Below, piece by piece: positions 12,796-22,700 of a DNA stretch of 45,337 nt. How positions within the stretch are numbered: the stretch's first letter is position 1; each line of letters opens with the position of its first letter. Under the pieces are notes generated by a model. It was not told where the DNA came from. It did not search any database and saw nothing but the letters and a program-made list of their open reading frames with translations. The stretch lies in assembly GCA_934476075.1 (NCBI GenBank), contig CAKSNH010000017.1:1-45337 (forward strand), read 5' to 3'. The stretch comes from an uncultured Clostridia bacterium. Lineage in GTDB: Bacteria > Bacillota > Clostridia > UBA1381. The translations under genes and the position numbers were made by a program.

Positions 12796-15174
12796 ATGAC
12801 GATGGATAAATTAAAGCCTATGCAGAGTGCATATATAAGCTCTGTCGGCGGGAGCGGTGAACTAAGGCATCATTTGCTCGATATGGGTCTTACACCGAAA
12901 ACAGAGGTTACACTTCAAAAAGTTGCCCCCATGGGTGACCCGATACAGATTAAATTACGAGGATATGAACTTACAATCAGACTTGAAGATGCTAAAAAGA
13001 TAGAAATTGAAGATATACATGAAATCAAAAACGACAGTAAACAGGAACAGTATATTCATTCTGTTCCGCATCCGGGTTTGGGAGAATTGGGCAAAGCGAA
13101 TATACGGCATGAACATAAGATAACCAATGCTGAGAAGAACAGAAATTTGACTTTTGCCTTAGTCGGCAATCAAAACTGCGGTAAGACTACTTTGTTTAAT
13201 CAGCTTACAGGCTCAAATCAGCACGTTGGCAATTTCCCCGGAGTTACGGTTGACAGAAAAGACGGAACTATAAGAAATCATGATGAAGCAACTGTGACAG
13301 ACTTGCCGGGGATTTATTCATTATCTCCGTATTCGAGCGAAGAAATTGTGACTAGGGATTTTCTTATCAATTCCAAGCCTGATGGTATCATAAATATTAT
13401 TGATGCTACAAATATGGAGCGTAATTTGTATCTTACAATGCAGCTTATGGAATTGGATATTCCGATGGTGCTTGCATTGAATATGATGGACGAAGTCAGA
13501 ACCAACGGCGGTTCGGTAAGTGTGAATGCGCTTGAAGAAATATTGGGCGTGCCTGTTGTACCGATTTCAGCGGCGAAAAATGAGGGTATAGAAGAACTTA
13601 TCGACCATGCAATTCATGTCGCAAAATATAAGGAAACTCCCGGCAGGGTGGATTTTTGTGTGGACAGTCAGGACGATACAAATCCTGTCGGAGCGGTACA
13701 TCGCTGTATTCATGCGGCGGTGCATATGTTTGAACTTGATGCAAAGGAAGCGGGACTGCCTGTGCGTTTTGCCTCGACAAAATTGGTTGAAAATGACCAT
13801 CTGATTGCCGAAGAAATGAAGATTGATGATGAAAAATTACATACATTTGAACATTTGGTAACGGTAATGGAAAATGAAACGGGGCTTGACCGAGAGGCGG
13901 CACTTGCAAATATGCGTTTTTCGTTTATTGAGCAGTTATGTGCAAGGACGGTAGTACATCCTAAAGAAAGCAAAGAGCATAAACGCAGTATGGCTATTGA
14001 TAAGCTGCTTACGGGCAAATATACTGCTATACCGTGTTTTTTGGGCATTATGGCAATAGTATTTATAATGACGTTTAATGTTATAGGTGCGGCTTTGTCG
14101 AGTTTAATGAGTATGGGTGTTGACGCATTGGTTAGCTTGATTGACAAAGGACTGACAATGGCACAGATAAATCCAGTTGTACATTCGCTTGTCATTGACG
14201 GTATATGCGGTGGTGTAGGCAGTGTACTTAGCTTTTTGCCTACAATAGTGACACTGTTTTTCTTTTTATCAATATTGGAAGATACAGGATATATGGCGAG
14301 AGTTGCGTTCGTAATGGATAAAATACTTCGTAAAATAGGTCTGTCGGGAAGAAGCTTTGTACCGATGCTTATTGGGTTCGGGTGCTCTGTGCCGGCTATA
14401 ATGGCAACGAGAACATTGTCGAGCGAGCGTGACCGTAAAATGACGATTTTGCTTACACCGTTTATGAGTTGCAGTGCGAAACTTCCGATTTATACATTGA
14501 TTATAAGTGCATTCTTTCCTAAACAATATCAAGCGTTGGTGATGATAGGAATGTATGTTTTCGGAATAATTTGCGGAATATTATATTCGTTTATATTAAA
14601 AAATACAACATTCAAAGGTGAACCTGTACCATTTGTTATGGAATTACCGAACTATCGTCTGCCGTCGGCAAAAAGTGTAGTGCAGTTAATTTGGGAAAAA
14701 GCGAAGGACTTTTTGCAAAAGGCATTTACAATAATTTTTGTTGCATCAATTATAATCTGGTTTTTGCAGACATTTGATATAAGATTGAACGTAGCAGAAA
14801 CCGCAGATGTAAGTTTGCTGGCTAAATTAGGCAATTTGGTGTCTCCGATATTTGCACCGCTTGGGTTTGGCGATTGGAGAGTATCAACAGCATTAATTAC
14901 AGGCTTTACGGCAAAGGAAAGTGTCGTTTCAACATTGACAGTACTTTTGGGCGGAAACGAACAAATGCTTCAAACGTTGTTCACACCATTTAAAGCGATA
15001 GTATTCCTTGTATTTACTTTGTTGTACACACCGTGTATCGCTACGATTGCGACTGTAAAACGTGAAATGGGCGGAGCAAAAGCGGCGGTTGCAACGGTTT
15101 TTGTGCAGTGTTTGATTGCTTGGATTGTTGCGTTTATTGTCCATGGTGTCGGAATGATGATGGGATTGGTATAA
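12796..15174 (+). CDS. feoB: Ferrous iron transport protein, FeoA-FeoB fusion
   Basis: A 792-residue inner-membrane Fe(II) transporter. Residues 1-75 are a complete FeoA (SH3-like) domain (HHLLDMGLTPKTEVTLQKVA, GDPIQIKLRGYELTIR) fused in front of FeoB, which elsewhere is a separate small gene. The G domain has G1 GNQNCGKT (about 124), GVTVDR switch, G3 DLPG (about 170) and G4 NMMD (about 229). After a helical linker come the transmembrane helices with the two gate motifs: SFVPMLIGFGCSVPAIMATR, with the conserved Cys, and LITGFTAKESVVSTL, plus YTPCIATIATVKREMG. All key motifs and the length of a full FeoB are present. The C-terminal FeoC-like tail is absent. The ribosome binding site is weak, and an ATG two codons later is possible. 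It is transcribed alone and ends at a bidirectional terminator. Confidence 0.95.
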   Translation: MTMDKLKPMQSAYISSVGGSGELRHHLLDMGLTPKTEVTLQKVAPMGDPIQIKLRGYELTIRLEDAKKIEIEDIHEIKNDSKQEQYIHSVPHPGLGELGKANIRHEHKITNAEKNRNLTFALVGNQNCGKTTLFNQLTGSNQHVGNFPGVTVDRKDGTIRNHDEATVTDLPGIYSLSPYSSEEIVTRDFLINSKPDGIINIIDATNMERNLYLTMQLMELDIPMVLALNMMDEVRTNGGSVSVNALEEILGVPVVPISAAKNEGIEELIDHAIHVAKYKETPGRVDFCVDSQDDTNPVGAVHRCIHAAVHMFELDAKEAGLPVRFASTKLVENDHLIAEEMKIDDEKLHTFEHLVTVMENETGLDREAALANMRFSFIEQLCARTVVHPKESKEHKRSMAIDKLLTGKYTAIPCFLGIMAIVFIMTFNVIGAALSSLMSMGVDALVSLIDKGLTMAQINPVVHSLVIDGICGGVGSVLSFLPTIVTLFFFLSILEDTGYMARVAFVMDKILRKIGLSGRSFVPMLIGFGCSVPAIMATRTLSSERDRKMTILLTPFMSCSAKLPIYTLIISAFFPKQYQALVMIGMYVFGIICGILYSFILKNTTFKGEPVPFVMELPNYRLPSAKSVVQLIWEKAKDFLQKAFTIIFVASIIIWFLQTFDIRLNVAETADVSLLAKLGNLVSPIFAPLGFGDWRVSTALITGFTAKESVVSTLTVLLGGNEQMLQTLFTPFKAIVFLVFTLLYTPCIATIATVKREMGGAKAAVATVFVQCLIAWIVAFIVHGVGMMMGLV

Positions 15175-15202
15175 TTAAGATAAATTTAATTTGAAAAAAA
15201 CA

Positions 15203-15240
15203 AAAGGCAGTGATTTCGATTGTTTTCACTGCCTTTATTT
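15203..15240. terminator. Bidirectional terminator between feoAB and the XRE gene
   Basis: AAAGGCAGTGA (15203-15213) and TCACTGCCTTT (15226-15236) form an 11-base-pair stem with A-rich sequence on the left and T-rich on the right, so it can serve both convergent genes. It overlaps the end of the XRE gene by a base or two. Confidence 0.85.
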
Positions 15241-15477
15241 TATCTCTTGCTCTAAATTTCGGAATATGTCGGAGTTAAAAAACTCTGTGATGGAAATATC
15301 CAATCCGTCGCAAAGCTTTTTTAAAACAAGGATACCGATGTCCTTTCTTCTTTCGTCAAGCAAGCTGTATACGGTTGAGGGAGTTACTCCCGAATAGGTT
15401 GCCAATGAGTTGTATTTAATTCCTTTTTGTTTGCATAATTCTTTGATACGCAGCACGACTGCATTTTTAATACCCAT
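15235..15477 (-). CDS. XRE-family DNA-binding protein
   Basis: An 80-residue Cro/CI-type helix-turn-helix protein: IKELCKQKGIKYNSLATYSG, VTPSTVYSLLDERRK and ILVLKKLCDGLDISITEFFN. The ATG at 15477 is preceded by AGGAAGTG at 6 bases; an in-frame GTG at 15486 falls inside that site and is rejected. It is a paralogue of the next gene (both have TLKKLCDGL-type third and fourth helices and end in EQEI), 28 bases downstream of it in the same direction, so they form an operon. Target unknown. Confidence 0.85.
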   Translation of the reverse strand: MGIKNAVVLRIKELCKQKGIKYNSLATYSGVTPSTVYSLLDERRKDIGILVLKKLCDGLDISITEFFNSDIFRNLEQEIK

Positions 15478-15505
15478 AAAATTCACTTCCTATATTAATG
15501 AATTT

Positions 15506-15748
15506 TCATTCTATTTCCTGTCCCAGTTCGGAAAATTCTTTTGTGTTAAAAAAATCAATTAAGGAAATGTTTAATCCGTCGCATAATTTTTTCAATGTGA
15601 CAATACCGGGATTTGTGCTTTTTCCGTATAATATATTTTTTATTGTTGATGATGCAATGCCTGAATCTGTCGCTAATTTATTGATTGTTATCCCTTTTTC
15701 ACCGCATAGAAAAATTAAACGATTTTTTACAGTTTCATAGGTAGTCAT
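15506..15748 (-). CDS. XRE-family DNA-binding protein
   Basis: An 80-residue single-domain regulator: FLCGEKGITINKLATDSGIA, SSTIKNILYGKSTNPGIVTL and KKLCDGLNISLIDFFN. GAAAGGGTGA precedes the ATG at 15748. It is the upstream member of a tandem paralogous pair; both proteins have the same length and the same acidic tail ending QEI. Its promoter region (15770-15838) has repeated GACTATTG and AGTCT/AGACT elements that could be its own operator. No toxin, phage or kinase gene is adjacent that would show its function. Confidence 0.85.
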   Translation of the reverse strand: MTTYETVKNRLIFLCGEKGITINKLATDSGIASSTIKNILYGKSTNPGIVTLKKLCDGLNISLIDFFNTKEFSELGQEIE

Positions 15749-15769
15749 ATACTATTCACCCTTTCAATG

Positions 15770-15842
15770 GACTAATTATAGACTATTGCTATTGAAAAAG
15801 TAGGCTATATATGATACTATACAGTCTATATAAAGACTATTG
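15770..15842 (-). promoter_or_regulatory. Candidate operator region of the XRE pair
   Basis: AGTCTATATAAAGACT (15823-15838) is an inverted repeat with AGTCT arms; the motif AGACTATTG recurs at 15781 and 15834 as a direct repeat (A[G]ACTATTG). Such paired short motifs upstream of XRE genes usually bind the XRE protein itself. No single clear promoter could be chosen. Confidence 0.4.
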
Positions 15843-15847
15843 TGTTT

Positions 15848-15944
15848 AATTTGTAGGAAATTGCGTAAAAACGCAATGACGAAAAATCAAAAATGCTACC
15901 TTATTCCCACGCCCGCAGGCGGTGCTTCTATCAGAAGCTTTTTT
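15848..15944 (+). repeat. Dispersed repeat, solo copy
   Basis: A complete 97-base copy of the repeat found in tandem at the end of the window. It contains the TTGCGT-AAAA-ACGCAA hairpin, GCCCGCAGGC and, at its right end, GCTTCT-ATC-AGAAGC followed by TTTTTT, which is a good intrinsic terminator. Here that hairpin is perfect, whereas the tandem copies have one mismatch. Confidence 0.85.
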
Positions 15945-16098
15945 ATAAATATTATACTATTGCCGGATATCTTACGCAATTTTTCTAAATAAAATTATTA
16001 TGGACAATATTAATTTACATTATATAACATTTAATGACATTACTATACAGTAATATATTACTAGTTAGAATTTTTTTTGGAATATACTTCATACGCTA

Positions 16099-16148
16099 TT
16101 GCAAATTTGAGAAAGTATGGTATAATTTATTTACCAATCGATAAATAA
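16099..16148 (+). promoter_or_regulatory. Promoter and operator of the TetR/giant-gene operon
   Basis: TTGCAA (16099-16104), 16-base spacer, TATAAT (16121-16126). Immediately downstream lies an inverted repeat TTATTTA (16127-16133) and TAAATAA (16142-16148) with 8 bases between. An operator between -10 and start codon is typical of autorepression by a TetR protein, and the tetR-like gene starts at 16167. The A/T-only arms make chance more likely, so the operator is tentative. The 150 bases before it hold nothing recognisable. Confidence 0.6.
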
Positions 16149-16166
16149 ATAGAGAAGGGGGTAAAA

Positions 16167-16760
16167 ATGAGAAGTACGGAATATAAAGAAGAAAAAAAGA
16201 AAGAAATTATGGAAAAGTGTTATGAATGTTACTGTGAAAACGGACTTCGTGATACGGGGATAAAGGAACTTGGGAAATACTGCGGTATGACAAGTGCAAA
16301 TCTTTATGCATATTTTGATAATGTTGATGACCTTATCGTGCAGTCTACCGCATATTGTATGACAAAAGTTGAGGACGACTTTATGGCACTTGCACCCGAA
16401 AATCCACAGGATATATTAAGGTTTATTGAGGAAATTCCGTATTGGACGGCAAAAAAACACGGGAAAAAATATCGCCTGATGTATCAGGTCTACACACACC
16501 CGAAATATATTGAGCACGGGAAAATATTCTTTGACGGAGTAAGCAAGCGTTATACCGAATATGCACGTCAGCTTTCGCCGAAACTGGGTATACCTTTTGA
16601 CATTCTTTCGGGGTTTATATTTATTTTTGTTCGTGCCGCTGTACATTATGCGTTGTTTGAAGATGAATATTATTTGAAAATGCAGATGGAGGCACTTAAA
16701 ATATCAGTATTTTTAATGGTGGAAAAAATTAAAAAAAAAGAAGGGATTGAAGTGAAATGA
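16167..16760 (+). CDS. TetR-family transcriptional regulator
   Basis: A 197-residue repressor. The N-terminal 50 residues hold the TetR helix-turn-helix (CYCENGLRDTGIKELGKYCG, MTSANLYAYFDNVDDLI). The rest is an all-helical ligand-binding domain ending in a Lys-rich tail. AGAAGGGGG lies 7-8 bases before the ATG. The stop codon overlaps the ATG of the first giant gene (ATGA at 16757), so the two are translationally coupled and this is the first gene of the operon. It probably represses its own promoter and, through it, the A1-B1 pair. The ligand cannot be predicted. Confidence 0.85.
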   Translation: MRSTEYKEEKKKEIMEKCYECYCENGLRDTGIKELGKYCGMTSANLYAYFDNVDDLIVQSTAYCMTKVEDDFMALAPENPQDILRFIEEIPYWTAKKHGKKYRLMYQVYTHPKYIEHGKIFFDGVSKRYTEYARQLSPKLGIPFDILSGFIFIFVRAAVHYALFEDEYYLKMQMEALKISVFLMVEKIKKKEGIEVK

Positions 16761-19700
16761 AAGTAAAAAGGGTTTTATGTATTATGCTTATAGCTTGCAT
16801 GGTTGTACCGCTGCTTTATATTGCACCGGCTTCGGCGGCTGTCGAATGGACATATGAAGCATATGTTGCAGTTTGCGATAAAAAAGATGCGCAATGCAGT
16901 AAGAAGAATGCCATTACGGTAAAATGGACATTTGACGGAACTGATGAAACGGCATTTTTGCAGGATACTGACAAAAGAAACGGACTTGCATATGCAAAGC
17001 TGAAATCATCACGTGCACCGTGGACTCTTGACAGTGTAACGATTGAAAATTCCACAAAGGACAGCTTGTGGATGAGTTATTGTTTTTTATATGTAGGCAG
17101 TTCCGTAGGTAATGCAATAGGTATTGAAAGTAAGTTTTGGGGAGACCCTAAGGATGACGCCACGGGCGTACCGATTGATGTTGATGATGGCGGACCAAAG
17201 AGCAGAACAATATATTTTGACGCAAGAAGAAAAGTGGATATGTCTGCTTTGGACGATTTTAGTGACAAATTGTTCGGCGACATTCGTCTTAATCCGAAAG
17301 GAGAAAGCGGAACAATAAAGAACGAGTGGAGCGGTAAAGTATTTGACAATTACAATGTTACTATGGGTAAAAAAAGTTATTATTGTATGGATTTGAGCGA
17401 CCCTCCGACGCTGAGCGTTTCGGTATCAGGTATGAAGGGCGACGGTTCACAGGTAAGCAAAAGCGAGCTTGAAAAAAACGGAATAAAGTTCCTTGACAGG
17501 GGATACGAAATGGATAAAAGCAAGGTTTTATCTTATATGAACAATAATAATCTTAACGAGATTGACCTGTTGTATACGTTGAAATTTTCAAGCAAAAGCA
17601 CTTCCGGACAGACAACGTTTTACAAAACAACACGAATTTTCAGAAATGCTTTTTCACTCGGCAGTGTAGATTTCAGTAAAAATTATTACAAAGCCGGAAA
17701 TGATAATTATTTTTATAACAATCAAAATGACAAAACCATAACCGTAACGGCGAATATTAAAACCACGGACAACTATAATATGTTCGGCGGCAACGTATTA
17801 AACAAAGCCGAGGTTAGTTTTGACAATGCCTATATTAAAGTGGGCGACCAAAAGATATATGCCTCCGACAGCTCAGGAAACAAGGTGAAAAGCACTACCG
17901 TGTATTCGGGGAATATGATTAGTCTGGCGTTCCCGTACAGTGAGAATATGGATTCTGACAATAAAGGTATAACGCTTGTTTTGGAAAATGCAAGAATTGA
18001 AACGGGCGAAATTACATTCTGGCTGTGGGACGAAGTCAGAAAGAAAATAGGCTTTTCAAATCAGGATAATTTTGACGGATACTATAAGTCAACGCACAAA
18101 ATAGATTCAACCAACCCGACTATCGCAGTTGCTCCGGCAGACGGTGTGGATTTAAGCAAATGGAATAAAACGGTGACGCTTAAAACAACTGCGAGTGAAG
18201 ATATACAAGTTAATAATTATTTCTATTCAATGATAAGAGGTTGGGAAATGCCGAAAGGCTATTATGCAATGTATCTTACCAACGGCGTAAATTCGCCGGC
18301 TATTTACAAATATAACTATACGGAGGAGAACAAGGGTACTGCTGCCTATATACAAAAAGTGCCTGCACTGAAAGATTATACACAGAATGTCACGCTTGCA
18401 CTTCGTGATAAGGTTGAGGGTGAATACGACCTTGTTTTTTCGGGAACGGACTATGCCGGAAATAAGCTTTCAACGGTTTACAAAGGCATTAAGCTTGACA
18501 ATAAAGCTCCCGAAATAACTCTTACCGAGAAACAAAAGCCTAAGACGGACGGCAGAAAGGGTAATGTATATAATGTAAAGATTTCCGACGCATCGGGTAC
18601 GGGAAGACTTTATTATATGTTTACACAAAAGAGTGTTGCCGATGCTCCGGAATATGATGGCAGCAATAATCCGACAACAAGCGGTGATATGGACACAACG
18701 CTTGACAGATGGGCATACATAGAACAAAAAGATACCGAAAACGGCAACACTGCCGCAGCATATATTGATGTTGAAAAGGGTAAGAATTTTGTCGGAAGAT
18801 TGATGTATTTTGCACTTGACGAGGCAGGAAACAAAACCGACGTATATTCAAAGGATATAAATATCCAAAATGAAGATACGGCATATGACATTACTCCGAA
18901 AAATGTTGATAAGCCTCAGCCGTCATATAATATTTCTGTTACGACAAACAATAATAATACTGTTTGGTATCGCTGGAAAAATTATATCGTTGACGAGAAA
19001 ACGGGAAAATTAAAAGAAAATTATATTACCGATTTTAAACAATATACCGGTATTATAGACACATCAAAGGACGATGCGACAAAAAATATAAACGGAACAT
19101 ATATTCTTGAATGTAAGATTGTTCCGCCGTCAAATACCAATATAAATTATGTTTCGGTCAATTATGCGTTTGATAATGAAGGACCTGTAATAAATATGAC
19201 TGCTCCGTCAGAGGAAAGTTATTCAAAGAGCCAAACAGTTTCGGTATATGCGACGGATATGTCCGATGTTGCGTCGGCAAAAGCTAAAATCGTGACGCCG
19301 GACGGAAATGATATTGACGGAAACGAAGAATTTAATATGAACGTTGCCGGCGGTATACTTTCGCAGAACGTGAATATATCGGATATTCCGAGCGGTGCAT
19401 ATGCACTTAAAGTTACGGCAACGGACACAAACGGTTTTTCAACAACGGAAACATCAAATCCGTTCTTTATCAGAAATGAAAAACCGACAGGTACGGTTAA
19501 TGTGGCAAGCGATTTGATATATAATGAAAAGTCGCTGATTGCGGACGAAAATATCAAGCTTGACTTTGATATAAGCGAAGAATTTGCAAATTCGTCTTAT
19601 GCAAAGGGACAGTCGCTTTATTACAGAATGGGCACTGCATCGGGCGAATACGGTGACTGGATTAAAGCTGGTGAAATAACATCGGACGAAAACGGACTTA

Positions 19701-22700
19701 AAGTGGCAGCCACTGTTGACGCTCCGAGCATTGCACTTGTTGACGGTGAAAATACAATATTTGTGCAGACTGCAATATGTCATGAAAATGCAGATAAATC
19801 AAAGATTGATTTGGGCACTGTCAAAGAAGATGAAATTATATTCTATTATGACAACATCGCACCGAATGTAGATTTGGTGATAAATGATGAACACACAAGA
19901 GAGAGTATTGAGGGAAAACTTTATGTAAGAGATAATCTTGATACAGCGTTTACGGTAACTTGTGAAAACAGTGCAGTGAAAATCGGCGAATTTAAGGACG
20001 GTGCATATGATATAACCGTTTCGGAAAATGCCGATACCGATATAATCGTTTCGGATACGGCGGGCAATCAAAAGTCTGTTAAACTTGTAATAAAAGGTAT
20101 TGACAGAGTTGCACCGACTGTGGATATAAAGACAGCTGAAAAATCATCGGGAGCAAGAAAAGACGCAACTGCGACAGTTAAGGTGAATGACGTATTGGGT
20201 GTAAGCGTTAAATTTGCATTTATCCCGACAGATAAATACACCGGCGGAGCAATTCCGGAGGAATATTTCAGCGAAAATATAACAGATGACGGATTTTATA
20301 TCGTTTCGGAGGCAAGGAGCGAAAAAGCGGCTTGGAGCAACGAAAACAACATTACATATAATGTGCAGGTTGCCGGAATTTCGGGCAGCCGGTATCTTGG
20401 CGTCCGTGCGGCGGACAGCTTGGGCAACACTACCGACATTGTGTTTAAAGATAATGTTCTTTCGGCAGAAGATGCTGTTCTTTCGGCGGTGACAACGGCA
20501 AATCCGATGAAAACCGAAACAAGGACAGTTGCACAGGTGAAATACAATGTACCTGTATACACACTTCCGCAGGATAAAATTTTGAATGAACAAAGCGATA
20601 TTGTTAAAAACAACACGCTTGGTATAGACGGTTTCGACAGCCTGACAGCAAGCGAAAAAATAGAGGCGGCAAACCTTGAATTGGCAAAGCAATATGCAAT
20701 GGCATATTCGGACACATACACCTTTGCGGTGACTGCAAACGGCGGATATGATTTGTATACGGTTGACGATTTGGGCAGAACAAAACATCTTATCGCAGAG
20801 GTAAGAGATGTTGAGTTCGGTGCGGCTAGTGACATCAAGGCTGGAATATACAAAAAGCAATGGAATGAATCATCAGAGTGCGAATATGTACCTGTGCCGG
20901 TCGGTGAAATGATATGTGCCGCTGCATATGGTGAAAATGCGGTTATCATTGAGCCTGCCGACAATAACAATGATACATTGCTGCTGCCGAAAGAGGAATT
21001 GGACGGCGTTTACAAAAACGGTCTGACATTCGATTCATCTGCGTCGAGAGATTACGCTGTATATGCTGACGGTACGGAGGACATCAAGGGTTATACAAAA
21101 CTTATATATAATGTAGGACAGATTATGCTTGAAAATACCGACATTTACAGATGGAATGAAAGTCTGTCCGAGGTGACGGAGCGTATTGTGACTGTTCTTG
21201 CATTCAACAAGGACGCAAACACGGAAAATCCTGACGAGGTGAGCGAAAAGAGTACGGTTATTACAGGCATTGACAATACTGAACCGATTGTTACATGGTC
21301 GGTAAGTCCCGAAATTTTGACTTATGAGCTGGCTGAGTTTGACGGAGAGATGTACTATGACTGGGTTACTCACACAACACCGGGAAATGTTACATATACG
21401 ATTAATGCACAGGATAAAGAGTCGGGAATTGAGAAGATAGTTGCTCTTTATTATGAGAAAGCAGACGGTTCGGAAGAAGAAGTAGTTGTGCCGGAAACGG
21501 ACGAAGACGGAAATCCGACAGAGTATTGGAGCTGGGACGGCAGTAATTATACCGAGGTTAGAAATGTGTGGGACGAAGAACAGCAGGATTATGTTCAAAA
21601 GTCAAGCACCATTCCGGTAAAGGTTGAATATTACGGTGACGGCGACAAGTTTGGTGTAAAAACGCTTAAATTCACATTTACGGACAGTTACAGACTGCTA
21701 AGAGCGGGAGTATTTTTCAATACGCTCGGAGCAGACGGCAGTGCGATTGTAGGACGTTTTGAAAGCGGTTTGTCGACAGAGGGTATTATTTACAAAATGC
21801 CGATTGAAGAAGGAAAAGACTACAATATAAAATACTATTTTGAAAATTCAAAAGGCGAATGGGAAGAAATTTCCGATACAACAAACCAATATTACAAAAA
21901 CGCAAAAGCGGTAGTTGAAATTGACAAGGACAGCCGTGGAGCGGAACGTGGACTTTATGTATTGAATAATGCAGGTGTTTCGGAAAAGATTTTGAATAAC
22001 TATCAAAATACATTTACCTTTAATTTGAAGGACAAATACGGATATACAAAAGAAGTGCCCGTATCGCTTGAAAACTTTGACATTAATGCAGGAACAATAG
22101 ATTATGAGCTTGCGGTAACGTCAAAAACAAATAAGCCGTATGATATTACGATTAATGTATCTGACGAAAAGAGCGGTGTAGGAACGGTTAAGCTTACAAG
22201 CGGTGCTGATGAAATTTCGCTTAATAAGGTTGATGAGGGCAAATACAAAGGTGTAATATCCAAAAACGGTACATACAGCATAACAATGTATGATAACGTG
22301 GGCAATAAGGCGGTAAAGAGCTTTAACATTAAGAATATCAATACCGAAGTGCCGACAGCAAACGTTGAATACAGCACAAAGGAATGTACTTCACGTCCGG
22401 TAACGGCAACGCTTACATTCTCAAAGCCGAACGTCAGAATTACAAATATTGAACCGGTATCGTCGCTTAGCGAGTCGGATTATACAGTAAATTACAACAC
22501 ATCTGTAATTACGTTTACAAAATCGGGAACTGTTGCGGTTTGCTTTGAGGACGACTACGGCAACTCAAACGAAAATGACGTGCTTGTGGTTGCGGTGGAT
22601 AACATTGAAAAAGTACCGCCGGTATTGGAGGCGGTTATGGACAATACCACAGACCCATCGGTAGTTGCGGTGACATTCAATAAGGTGGATAACCTGACCA

